Positions 17,502 through 25,574 of a stretch of 64,000 nt of DNA are shown in pieces. A program made the position numbers and the translations under genes. The notes below the pieces were generated by a model that was not told where the DNA came from, ran no database searches, and saw nothing but the letters and a program-made list of their open reading frames with translations. Source of the stretch: a bacterium. GTDB lineage: Bacteria > Bacillota > Clostridia > Lachnospirales > Lachnospiraceae. The DNA lies in contig JAMPFT010000011.1 in assembly GCA_023664305.1 (NCBI GenBank), forward strand, positions 1 through 64,000, in the 5' to 3' direction. Numbering within the stretch: the first letter of the stretch is position 1; the number at the start of each line of letters is the position of its first letter.

Positions 17502-18866
17502 ATGACAAGCACACCTGTTAAAAACGTGGGCGCCGGCGCGGGCGTAATGATGCCGGTAAACACAAGGAACGCTTCGGACGGCGCTTTCCAGGCGGTCTGG
17601 AACAGCCAGTCGAAGAGGCAGACGGAGGCAGGAGCGGAAGGCGACAGCGCAAAAGCGGTGAAGAAAGCGCCGGGGGATTCTTTGAAGGCAAGGGATGAAC
17701 ACAGGGCTCGGACGGAAAAACGGGAGCCCAGCCGGAACGTGGAAGAGCGTACGGACATCCCGGAGGAAAAGCTCGAAGAAGCCGCGGAGGTTTTGACGGC
17801 CGCCGCTGCGGGGCTGCTTGCGGATATCTCACAGGCTCTTGATGTGAGCGTGGAAGAGCTGCAGGAGGGCATGGAAGAGCTGGGCATGGAGATGACGGAG
17901 CTTTTAAGCCCGGGCAGGCTGGGAGAGCTTCTGCTGCAGGTAAAGGGGGCGGAGGACGCCTCGGCCCTGCTTACCGACGAGGAGATTTACGGGGATTACC
18001 GGAGGCTTACGGAGCTTTTGAACGGGACGCTGCAGGAGAGCGCGCAGGAGCTGGAGAGCAGCCCGGAGGAGATCGGGCAGATTTTAGAGCAGCTTCAGGG
18101 CCGCGACGCTTCCGGGGCGGCGGAGCCCGTGATCGTTCTGGAGACGGAAGAGGAAGCGGAGAGTGTGGTGAAAGCGTCCCCGGAGGGAGAAAAGGAGTTT
18201 TCCGCTTTCCAGACTGCAGAGCAGGTTCCGGAGGCCGAAGTGCAGAGAGCGGACGGCAGGACGTCTTCCGAGTCCCAAAGCGGCGGGAAGGAAGAACGCC
18301 GGGGCGGGCACGGAGAGCAGAGAACCGACCTGTTTGCGGAAAATTTAAGGGCCGGACAGCCTGAAGCCCAGATGAGACCCGAATCCGTGACGCAGAGCGC
18401 CGCGGACGTCGATACCGTGAATATCATGCGGCAGATCATGGATTATATGAGGATCAATCTGAAGGCGGACGTCTCCAGCATGGAGATGCAGCTTCACCCG
18501 GCAAGCCTCGGGACGCTGCAGATTCAGATCGCGTCTAAGGGAGGCGTGATCACGGCGAATTTCCTGACGCAGAACGAAGCGGTCAAGGCGGCGCTGGAAA
18601 GCCAGATGGTCCAGCTGAAGGAACAGTTTGAAGAACAGGGCGTCAAGGTGGAGGCAATCGAGGTCACGGTCCAGACCCATGAATTTGAGAGAAATCTCGA
18701 TCAGGGGAGAGGAAACGGCGGACAGAGCAGAGAGCCTGCGAGAAGAGGACGCACCCGGAGGATTCAATCGGATGATGCCGTGCCGGGGGACGAGATGGCC
18801 CCGGAGGATCTTCTGGCGAAGGAAATCCTGACGGCGAACGGAAACACCGTGGATTACACGGTATAA
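17502..18866 (+). CDS. fliK: Flagellar hook-length control protein FliK
   Basis: Secreted molecular ruler that switches the export gate from hook to filament substrates. The 454 residues have a long Ala/Glu-rich, poorly conserved N-terminal two-thirds and the conserved Flg_hook C-terminal domain. That domain contains MEMQLHPASLGTLQIQI and EQGVKVEAIEVTVQ (about 325-400). I chose ATG 17502 because a near-perfect AAAGGAGGTCAG lies just upstream; an in-frame ATG 27 bases earlier has none. It is followed by flgD, as is usual. Confidence 0.92.
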   Translation: MTSTPVKNVGAGAGVMMPVNTRNASDGAFQAVWNSQSKRQTEAGAEGDSAKAVKKAPGDSLKARDEHRARTEKREPSRNVEERTDIPEEKLEEAAEVLTAAAAGLLADISQALDVSVEELQEGMEELGMEMTELLSPGRLGELLLQVKGAEDASALLTDEEIYGDYRRLTELLNGTLQESAQELESSPEEIGQILEQLQGRDASGAAEPVIVLETEEEAESVVKASPEGEKEFSAFQTAEQVPEAEVQRADGRTSSESQSGGKEERRGGHGEQRTDLFAENLRAGQPEAQMRPESVTQSAADVDTVNIMRQIMDYMRINLKADVSSMEMQLHPASLGTLQIQIASKGGVITANFLTQNEAVKAALESQMVQLKEQFEEQGVKVEAIEVTVQTHEFERNLDQGRGNGGQSREPARRGRTRRIQSDDAVPGDEMAPEDLLAKEILTANGNTVDYTV

Positions 18867-18899
18867 AGGAATGATCTGGAAGAAGAGAGGAGAATACGG

Positions 18900-19640
18900 A
18901 TGGCATTAGTACAGCCGGTCGAAAACGGCAAAATCGTTGAGACCGCATCCCAAAATTCATTAAAAAACAAATCAAAGACAAGCAACAGCGGTATGGATAA
19001 GGACGCTTTTTTACAGCTTCTGGTAGCGCAGATGCAGTACCAGGATCCCTTGGAGCCCACCTCCAATACCGAATTTATTTCCCAGTATGCACAGTTCTCC
19101 CAGGTGGAGCAGATGCAGAATATGGCGGCCAGCACGGAGCTGTCCCGGGCAAGCTCTCTTGTGGGCCAGCAGGTTTACATCAAGACGACGGATTCCTCCG
19201 GGAATACCCAGTATAAGGAGGGCCAGGTGGACTATGTGGTGTACGAGAACGGAAAGGCATACCTTTCCATCGAGGAATCCCTGTACTCCCTGGACGATCT
19301 GGATACGGTATTGGATAAGACCTACAAGGCCGCGTATGACAAGGCCTACGACTTTACGATCCGGCTCAATAAGCTTCCTGCAGTCGGCGGCGTAGAGCTT
19401 TCGGAGGCGAAGGAGATCGATGCGCTGGAGAAGATTTACAACGAGATGAACGACTACGAGAAGACCTTCCTGGCGGAGGAGACCGTCAAGAACCTGAACC
19501 AGTACATCGAAAAGCTGGCGGATGTCCGCAAGCTCGCGGGAGTGGAGAAGCCGTCAGAGGACGGGACGGAACCCGCGGAGGGCTCCGGGAGCGGGACGGA
19601 TCCCGTGGAAGGCTCCGAAGACGGAGAGACATCCGAATAA
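18900..19640 (+). CDS. flgD: Flagellar hook assembly (capping) protein FlgD
   Basis: Scaffold that caps the growing hook. The N-terminal half (about 20-100) has the FlgD signature MDKDAFLQLLVAQMQYQDPL followed by NTEFISQYAQFSQVEQMQNM. Of the 246 residues, about 110-150 form a small beta domain, and the end is an acidic Gly/Ser/Glu/Thr tail. The C-terminal FLG-Ig and Tudor-like domains of enterobacterial FlgD are largely replaced by a helical segment, as in other clostridia. The start follows GAGAGGAG. Confidence 0.93.
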   Translation: MALVQPVENGKIVETASQNSLKNKSKTSNSGMDKDAFLQLLVAQMQYQDPLEPTSNTEFISQYAQFSQVEQMQNMAASTELSRASSLVGQQVYIKTTDSSGNTQYKEGQVDYVVYENGKAYLSIEESLYSLDDLDTVLDKTYKAAYDKAYDFTIRLNKLPAVGGVELSEAKEIDALEKIYNEMNDYEKTFLAEETVKNLNQYIEKLADVRKLAGVEKPSEDGTEPAEGSGSGTDPVEGSEDGETSE

Positions 19641-19642
19641 CG

Positions 19643-19664
19643 AAAAAAGGCGGATAAATCCGCC
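19643..19664 (-). terminator. Hairpin between flgD and the next gene
   Basis: GGCGGA-TAAA-TCCGCC at 19649-19664, with six A residues on the 5' side. Read on the minus strand it has intrinsic-terminator form (stem then TTTTTT). On the + strand it lacks a T tract. Confidence 0.4.
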
Positions 19665-19697
19665 GGACACTTAAATAAATGCCACGGAGGGCACAGG

Positions 19698-20117
19698 ATG
19701 AATATTCAGAATAACGGTTATCTGTCAATCGGGCAGTTGGCCGACCAATATCTGAACAGGCCGAAGGGAACGGAGAGCCGGGAGAACGGCGAGGGGCTCT
19801 CCTTCCAGGAAATCCTGCAGAAAAAGAGTCTGGAGTCCCTGACGGGGAATACGGACGCTGCGGGAAGTCTGAAATTCTCCAAGCATGCGCTGGGAAGGCT
19901 GAACGACAGAAATATCGAGCTAAACACGGAGCAGCTTGAGAGACTCAACGACGGGGCGAGAAAGGCAAAACAGAAGGGAATCCGGGATTCTCTGGTCATC
20001 GTAGACCGGCTGGCCTTTATCGTAAACGTGCCGAATCAGACGGTGGTCACCGCCATGGACAGCACGGCAACAGACGAAAACATTTTCACAAATATCAACG
20101 GAGCGGTTATCGCATAA
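19698..20117 (+). CDS. Flagellar operon protein (TIGR02530-type)
   Basis: A 139-residue conserved protein of Firmicutes fla operons, found between flgD and flgE. The C-terminal half carries the family pattern: FSKHALGRLNDRNIELNTEQ (about 56-75), then a segment ending LAFIVNVPNQTVVTAMD. The HALGRL/R...N patch is the best conserved. The molecular role is not established, and a part in hook assembly is suggested only by position. The start follows CGGAGGG. Confidence 0.85.
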   Translation: MNIQNNGYLSIGQLADQYLNRPKGTESRENGEGLSFQEILQKKSLESLTGNTDAAGSLKFSKHALGRLNDRNIELNTEQLERLNDGARKAKQKGIRDSLVIVDRLAFIVNVPNQTVVTAMDSTATDENIFTNINGAVIA

Positions 20118-20195
20118 CCGGACCTGACAGGAGGTTATGGCTTCCCGGATGACGGAGGGGAAGCGCGTTCCGTTTCGACAGGAGGAACAAATACT

Positions 20196-21989
20196 ATGAT
20201 GAGATCACTTTACTCTGGCGTGGCAGGACTGAAGACCCACCAGACCAAGATGGACGTTATCGGTAACAACATTTCAAACGTAAATACCGTTGCCTTCAAG
20301 GCAAGCTCCATTACCTTTAACGAGCTGATGAGCCAGACCACCCAGAGGGCCAGCGGCCCCAACGCTACGACGGGAACCGGCGGCGTCAACGCCAGACAGA
20401 TCGGTCTCGGCGTAAAGAGCGGCGCCATCAATATCAATATCACGGGACAGGGCTCCACCCAGTCCACGGGCAACCCCTTTGACATCATGATCAACGGAGA
20501 CAATTTCTTCGTGGTGAACAACGGACAGGAAAACTTCTTTACCCGGGACGGCTCCTTCTATGTGGACGGCGGCGGAAACCTTGCCATGACCAGCAACGGC
20601 TATAACGTCATGGGCTGGCAGGTGGACGAGGAAACCGGCAATATCAAGAAGGATACGGTTTCTGCCCTGCGGATCATGAACGAGGTGAACCTGACCTATC
20701 CGCCGGAGGCGACCACGAGAGGCTACATGGCGGGTATTCTGGATAAACATGACACGGATGTCACCAGCTCCAACGGCAAGGTTGTGAACATGAAGTTCTT
20801 CGACGCTTTGGGCTACAGCTATACCGCGAAATTTGTGTTCCGGCAGTCCGACGACGTGAACAGCTACAGCTTACAGCTGCAGAAGATTCTGGACTCCACC
20901 GGCAAGGAGGTGGATTTGAGCCCCGCGGCGGGAACGACACTCTTCGGCGATGCCAGGACGATGCAGGAAAAGACGGCGAAGGTGACCTTCGACAAGACGA
21001 ATTACTCCTGGGATAACACCGGGAAGCTCACGAAGAACGGAGAGCTGGTGGCGGATGTCACGAGCCTTTACAATGCGGACGGAACCCTGAAGGACGGGGA
21101 CGAGGAGATTACGCTCGGAGCCGGCGCGAATGCCGTGACGGTAACCGTACAGGAACAGCTGGACGAGATCGCCAAGGCGTACGGCTACGAGGGCTCCACG
21201 GAGGAGTTCATGAATCTGGTGTACGAAGCGCCCAACGATGTGGACGACGAGACGGCAGGCACGACCCAGCTGACCATCGCGGATATGCTGGCTAATTTGA
21301 GCAAGACTCCGGCGGGTGCGGAGGAGGGCGCAAACGCGACGCTGCCGACCTACCTGAACGCCGCTGACGACGCGGATACCTCCTTTGAGACAGCGGGACG
21401 CTACTTTGAGGGAATCAACGTGACCTTTAACGGCAACACCGGTTATATGCAGCAGGTGGGAAGCTCCACCACGAACTTTACCTCCGTGCTGAATCTCTCG
21501 GCCCTGGGCGGACAGTTCCAGGATATCACGGTGGACTTTTCCAAGATCACCCTGTTTGACAACAAGGGTACGTCCACGGTCAGCGCCACCAACGGCGATC
21601 TGGAGGGACTGGGGACGGGACGCCGTCTGGGAGATATGATCGGCGTATCCATACAGCAGAACGGTATGATTTATGCCAACTACGACAACGGCATGACCAG
21701 GCTTCTGGGCCAGATCGCCACGGCGGCCTTTGCAAACGCCTCCGGTCTGGAGAAGAAGGGCGACAACCTGTACTCCGCAACGCTTAACTCCGGCGAGTTT
21801 GACGGAATCGGCGACGATATCACGGCAAACGGCGGCTACATGTCCACCGGACAGCTGGAGATGAGTAACGTGGACCTCTCCTCGGAGTTTACCGAAATGA
21901 TTACCACACAGCGCGGTTTCCAGGCGAACAGCCGTATCATCACGGTGTCGGATACCCTGTTGGAAGAATTAACTAACCTGAAACGTTAA
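20196..21989 (+). CDS. flgE: Flagellar hook protein FlgE
   Basis: Major hook subunit. The 597 residues start with the rod/hook signature MRSLYSGVAGLKTHQTKMDV and GNNISNVNTVAFKAS, and end with the axial C-terminal helix (EMITTQRGFQANSRIITVSDTLLEELTNLKR region, about 565-597). Conserved FlgE parts flank a variable middle domain at about 225-440. This makes the protein longer than the roughly 400-residue enterobacterial form, as often seen in clostridia. Two adjacent ATGs (20196, 20199) follow CAGGAGGAAC. No flgF/flgG paralogue is present here. Confidence 0.94.
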   Translation: MMRSLYSGVAGLKTHQTKMDVIGNNISNVNTVAFKASSITFNELMSQTTQRASGPNATTGTGGVNARQIGLGVKSGAININITGQGSTQSTGNPFDIMINGDNFFVVNNGQENFFTRDGSFYVDGGGNLAMTSNGYNVMGWQVDEETGNIKKDTVSALRIMNEVNLTYPPEATTRGYMAGILDKHDTDVTSSNGKVVNMKFFDALGYSYTAKFVFRQSDDVNSYSLQLQKILDSTGKEVDLSPAAGTTLFGDARTMQEKTAKVTFDKTNYSWDNTGKLTKNGELVADVTSLYNADGTLKDGDEEITLGAGANAVTVTVQEQLDEIAKAYGYEGSTEEFMNLVYEAPNDVDDETAGTTQLTIADMLANLSKTPAGAEEGANATLPTYLNAADDADTSFETAGRYFEGINVTFNGNTGYMQQVGSSTTNFTSVLNLSALGGQFQDITVDFSKITLFDNKGTSTVSATNGDLEGLGTGRRLGDMIGVSIQQNGMIYANYDNGMTRLLGQIATAAFANASGLEKKGDNLYSATLNSGEFDGIGDDITANGGYMSTGQLEMSNVDLSSEFTEMITTQRGFQANSRIITVSDTLLEELTNLKR

Positions 21990-22016
21990 ATTAGGTATTC
22001 CCTTTTTTGACATTTG

Positions 22017-22025
22017 TGATATAAT
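22017..22025 (+). promoter_or_regulatory. Possible promoter before flbD-motA
   Basis: TGATATAAT forms an extended -10. There is no matching -35 at 17 bases, although a TTGACA lies only 7 bases upstream. It abuts the leader hairpin at 22027. Confidence 0.35.
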
Positions 22026-22026
22026 A

Positions 22027-22085
22027 GGGGGCGGAAGAAATTCCGCCCCCTCAAGTTGTGGCGGGACAGCCCCCTTTTTTCCGCC
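22027..22085 (+). promoter_or_regulatory. Structured leader of flbD-motA with alternative pairings
   Basis: GGGGGCGGAA (22027-22036), a GAAA tetraloop and TTCCGCCCCC (22041-22050) make a 10-base perfect stem. The same 5' arm can instead pair with TTTTTTCCGCC (22075-22085, one mismatch), or its GGGGGC can pair with GCCCCC followed by TTTTTT (22069-22080). It could be an attenuator-like switch or simply a stable processing hairpin. Confidence 0.45.
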
Positions 22086-22133
22086 GCAGATGTCCGCAGC
22101 CGCAGCGTAAGAATGCTTCAAAGGAGGAATGCC

Positions 22134-22319
22134 GTGATAGAAGTAACCAAATTAAACGGTATCAGAATACTTGTAAACCCTCACTTGTTCGAGACGGTGG
22201 AGGAGACTCCCGATACCGTAATCACCCTGACCACCGGGAAAAAAATAATTGTAAAAGAAAGTAGACAAGAGATCAAAAAACTTGTAGAATTGTATAGAAA
22301 GGATATTTTTGCGGAATAA
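22134..22319 (+). CDS. flbD: Flagellar FlbD family protein
   Basis: Small conserved protein of Firmicutes and spirochaete fla operons (YlzI in Bacillus); function unclear. The 61 residues start IEVTKLNGIRILVNPHLFETVEETPDTVI, with the family TKLNG and TTGKKIIVKES patterns. I chose GTG 22134 because AAAGGAGG lies 7 bases upstream and the product then has the standard FlbD length. Longer readings upstream run into the structured leader. It lies 32 bases before motA, its usual partner. Confidence 0.9.
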   Translation: MIEVTKLNGIRILVNPHLFETVEETPDTVITLTTGKKIIVKESRQEIKKLVELYRKDIFAE

Positions 22320-22351
22320 TTCAAAAAATGCAGAATGTTAGGTGATTTACA

Positions 22352-23143
22352 ATGGATATTGCGTCTTTAGCCGGGTTTATATTAGGGCTTATAATGGTCG
22401 TGTACGGCGTTATCAGTAGTGCGGGACTGGGCGGATTTCATGAGTATATGAACTATCCGTCTGCGATTATCACTTTCGGAGGAGCGCTGGCGGCGACGCT
22501 GTGTTCCCACAGTATGCAGGACTTTATAGGAGGTCTGAAAAGCTTCACATTGATTTTCAAGGCGCCTGCCTTGAATACCGCTGAGATGATTCAAAAGATT
22601 ATCGACCTGTCAAACGTCGCCCGTAAGGAAGGACTTCTGTCTCTGGAGGAGGCGGCTGCCGAGATGGAGGAGCCCTTTTTGAAGAAAGGCGTGCTTCTGA
22701 TCGTGGACGGTACGGATCCCGATCTGGTACGCGCGATTATGGAGACAGAGCTGGTAAGCGTTGAGAACCGTCATAAAGTAAGAATCGGATTTTGGGATAC
22801 GCTGGCGTCCATGGGCCCTGCCTGGGGTATGATCGGTACGCTGGTAGGTCTGGTAGATATGCTGTACAACATGGGCGACGCGGCAGCCCTCGGCCCCGCT
22901 ATGGCGGTGGCGCTGATTACGACGCTGTACGGCTCCCTGCTGGCGAACTGGGTTTGTACGCCGGTGTCGAACAAGCTGAAAGCGGACAACGCCAGCGAGA
23001 TGATCCTCAAGGAGGTCATGATCGAAGGGCTTTTGTCGATTCAGGCGGGCGAGAACCCCAGGGTTATTGAAGAAAAACTGAAATCATTCCTTGCACCGAA
23101 AGACAGAGTTTCTTCTGAGGAAAGTGAGGGAGGTGAAGGATAA
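22352..23143 (+). CDS. motA: Flagellar motor stator protein MotA
   Basis: Proton-channel subunit of the stator that transmits torque to FliG. The 263 residues have four membrane segments (about 5-25, 32-52, 147-170 and 180-203). The large cytoplasmic loop between segments 2 and 3 contains the charged region, and the conserved GMIGTLVGLVDML lies in segment 3. The stop overlaps the motB start (TAATG), typical of stoichiometric coupling. The start is preceded by TTAGGTGAT. Confidence 0.95.
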   Translation: MDIASLAGFILGLIMVVYGVISSAGLGGFHEYMNYPSAIITFGGALAATLCSHSMQDFIGGLKSFTLIFKAPALNTAEMIQKIIDLSNVARKEGLLSLEEAAAEMEEPFLKKGVLLIVDGTDPDLVRAIMETELVSVENRHKVRIGFWDTLASMGPAWGMIGTLVGLVDMLYNMGDAAALGPAMAVALITTLYGSLLANWVCTPVSNKLKADNASEMILKEVMIEGLLSIQAGENPRVIEEKLKSFLAPKDRVSSEESEGGEG

Positions 23144-23973
23144 TGGCAAAGCGTCAGGAAGATACGCCGCCTGTCGGCTCGCCGGCGTGGATGGCAACCT
23201 TCAGCGATCTGATGAATCTTCTCCTTTGCTTTTTCGTAATGCTGTTTGCCATGTCAACCCTCGAGGAGAGCAAGCTTCAGGCGTTCGTGGCGGCCATGAA
23301 CAATACGTTCAGTATTTTCGACGGCGGCGCTACGGCCATCGGCGACGGGATGCTTGTCAGCAACGGCGTCAGCCAGCTCAACGAGCTGGATGAGTATATC
23401 AACAGCACGGGCAAGACGGCCGACAGCGAGACGGACGGCGACAAGCTGGAAGAGTTTGATTTTTCCCAGGAGGCTCTGGAGAATCTGGAGCAGTATTTAA
23501 ATGAGGAAAATCTCCAGGCGAACGAGGAGATGGCGGAGCAGTACGAGGAGGCCGTCGAGGAGCAGCAGATCGGCGACGAGGTGGATATCAGCTTTACGGA
23601 ACAGTACATACAGCTTTCCATGAGCGGCGCTCTCCTTTATGATTCGGGAAGCGCGAAGCTGAAGGAGGATGCGCAGGAGGTACTGAACAAGGTAGGGGGA
23701 ATACTGGAGCGTTACGCCGGGAACGGTATCATAGAGATTCTGGGACATACGGATAACGTCCCGATGAGCAGCCACCAGTACGCCAGCAACGAAGAGCTCA
23801 GCAGCGCCAGGGCGCTTTCCGTGTTCTACTATCTGCAGGACACCACGCTTTTGGATCCCGCCCGCATGAAGCATTCCGGCATGGGAGAGCGCGAGCCTGT
23901 GGCGGACAATTCCACCGCGGAGGGGCGCAGCAGGAACAGGCGGGTTGAGATCAGAATTTATAATCATTCCTAA
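23143..23973 (+). CDS. motB: Flagellar motor stator protein MotB
   Basis: Anchors the stator to peptidoglycan and carries the proton-binding aspartate. The 276 residues have a short N-terminus with WMATFSDLMNLLLCFFVML, where D22 is the ion-binding residue. They also have a single membrane segment, an acidic linker around 80-150, and a C-terminal OmpA-like peptidoglycan-binding domain with EILGHTDNVP and ALSVFYYL. The composition around D22 fits a proton motor, but I cannot exclude sodium use. AGGGAGGTGAAGG precedes the start. Confidence 0.95.
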   Translation: MAKRQEDTPPVGSPAWMATFSDLMNLLLCFFVMLFAMSTLEESKLQAFVAAMNNTFSIFDGGATAIGDGMLVSNGVSQLNELDEYINSTGKTADSETDGDKLEEFDFSQEALENLEQYLNEENLQANEEMAEQYEEAVEEQQIGDEVDISFTEQYIQLSMSGALLYDSGSAKLKEDAQEVLNKVGGILERYAGNGIIEILGHTDNVPMSSHQYASNEELSSARALSVFYYLQDTTLLDPARMKHSGMGEREPVADNSTAEGRSRNRRVEIRIYNHS

Positions 23974-24001
23974 GGAAAGTAAGAAATAAGAGGTTTAAGC
24001 G

Positions 24002-24541
24002 ATGAAAAAGAATTTACTCAGTGTATTGATCCTTGTTTTACTGATTGTGAATATTGCGCTGACGGCGGTGATGATGATCAGCGTGACGGGAACCAACAAG
24101 AAGACGGCGGAGTTAGTCACCAGTATCACGACGGCGTTAAACATAGAGCTTTACAATCCGGGCGGGGTGGCTGTGACGGATGTGCCGATTTCCGAGACGG
24201 ACACCTATGTGATGGAGGAGATGATGATTCCCCTGGCCCCGTCGCTTAACGAAGACGGCACCGTCGATTCCAGGAAGCAGAATTACATCATTTTTACGCC
24301 GTCCCTGCTCCAGAACACAAAGCATAAGGATTATAAGAAGATGGGCGGAGAGGAGAATATGGCGGCCGCGGCCAGCATCGTCATGGACACCATAAACTCC
24401 GTGGTAGGCCAGTACACTCTGGAGGAATGCCAGCAGGATTTCGACCGGATCAGGGAAGAGATCCTGAAGGAAATACAAAACAAGTTCGGATCGAATTTCA
24501 TCTTCCGGATTGCAGTCAGCGGAGTGAAGTTCGGCTCCTGA
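24002..24541 (+). CDS. fliL: Flagellar basal body-associated protein FliL
   Basis: Single-pass membrane protein that surrounds and stabilises the stator. The 179 residues have a short positive N-terminus, a membrane segment around 5-27 (LLSVLILVLLIVNIALTAVMM), and an external C-terminal domain. The sequence is divergent from the standard FliL family, so the call rests on topology, size and position between motB and fliM. Start ATG follows AAGAGG. Confidence 0.78.
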   Translation: MKKNLLSVLILVLLIVNIALTAVMMISVTGTNKKTAELVTSITTALNIELYNPGGVAVTDVPISETDTYVMEEMMIPLAPSLNEDGTVDSRKQNYIIFTPSLLQNTKHKDYKKMGGEENMAAAASIVMDTINSVVGQYTLEECQQDFDRIREEILKEIQNKFGSNFIFRIAVSGVKFGS

Positions 24542-24587
24542 TGCCGAAAGGGCGGACAGGAAAAGCAGCGACGGGAGGTGAGCTTGT

Positions 24588-25571
24588 GTGGGCGTCGATA
24601 CGTTGACCCAAAAAGAGATAGACGATCTTATGACGGCGTTGTCCGCGGGCGAGCTGGATTCAGACTTACTAAAGGAAAACAGGGAAAAACAGGTTAAGGA
24701 TTACGATTTCCGCAGGCCGACCAAGTTTTCCAAGGAGCATCTCAGAACGCTTGAGATTATTTTCGAGCATTACGGCCGTCTGATTTCGACGAATCTGCCG
24801 GTGTATTTAAGGCAGAACGTGCAGGTGGCGGTGGCGAGCTCGGAGACGGTGACATTCAGCGAATTTACAAATTCGTTATCCAATCCCGTAGTCCTCGGGA
24901 TCATAAATTTTTCGCCGTTGAACGGCCAGATTATCATGGACGTGTCAACCAGCATAGCGTATTCCATGCTCGACCGGATGCTGGGAGGAAGCGGCATGCC
25001 GCTGGAAAAGACAAGAGAGTTTTCGGAGATCGAGCTGAGCATCATCCAGAAGGTGCTGGTGATGTTTGTACAGCTTTTGAGAGATCCCTGGAGAACCGTT
25101 CTTGATTTGAACCCTGTGCTGCAGAGGATGGAGACAAATCCGCAGTTTGCGCAGGTGATTGCCCCGAACGATATGATAGCGGTTGTGACGCTGAATATCA
25201 AGCTGGGGGATGTAGAAGGATTTATCAATGTATGTCTTCCGTTTTTTACGCTGGAGGACGTCATGGATAAGCTGAACACCAAGTACTGGTTTTCCACCAT
25301 GCAGGAGAATCATGACGAGAACTATGAGGCCTATATCGAGGCATTGGTCCGCAGAGTGGACATCCCGATCAGGGCGGTGCTGGGAAAGAGCGCCATTTCC
25401 GTCAGCGATTTTATGAATCTGCAGGTGGGAGACTGCATCCGGCTTAATTCCAAGGTAGATGAAGATATGAATATCTTTGTCGGTAATATCAGAAAATTCA
25501 CCGCATTGCCCGGAACCGAGAAAGACGCTTACGCGGTCCGAATCACATCGGTGATTAGAGAGGAGGAGTAA
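24588..25571 (+). CDS. fliM: Flagellar motor switch protein FliM
   Basis: C-ring protein that binds CheY-P and FliG. The 327 residues start with the CheY-P binding motif (LTQKEIDDLMTALSAGELD). A CheC-like middle domain follows, with GGSGMPLEKTREFSEIELSI around 135, then a C-terminal SpoA domain. I chose GTG 24588 on GGGAGGTGA at 24573-24581, six bases upstream. It is followed 3 bases later by fliY, its partner in the switch. Confidence 0.95.
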   Translation: MGVDTLTQKEIDDLMTALSAGELDSDLLKENREKQVKDYDFRRPTKFSKEHLRTLEIIFEHYGRLISTNLPVYLRQNVQVAVASSETVTFSEFTNSLSNPVVLGIINFSPLNGQIIMDVSTSIAYSMLDRMLGGSGMPLEKTREFSEIELSIIQKVLVMFVQLLRDPWRTVLDLNPVLQRMETNPQFAQVIAPNDMIAVVTLNIKLGDVEGFINVCLPFFTLEDVMDKLNTKYWFSTMQENHDENYEAYIEALVRRVDIPIRAVLGKSAISVSDFMNLQVGDCIRLNSKVDEDMNIFVGNIRKFTALPGTEKDAYAVRITSVIREEE

Positions 25572-25574
25572 AAG

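Noticed and set aside
22000-22025. TTGACA and TATAAT close together before flbD.
   Set aside because: The spacing is 7 bases, far too short for a SigA promoter. Only the extended -10 was kept as a weak candidate.
24002-24541. Possibility that this protein is not FliL but an unrelated membrane protein.
   Set aside because: Topology, size and position between motB and fliM all match FliL, so the call was kept at reduced confidence.
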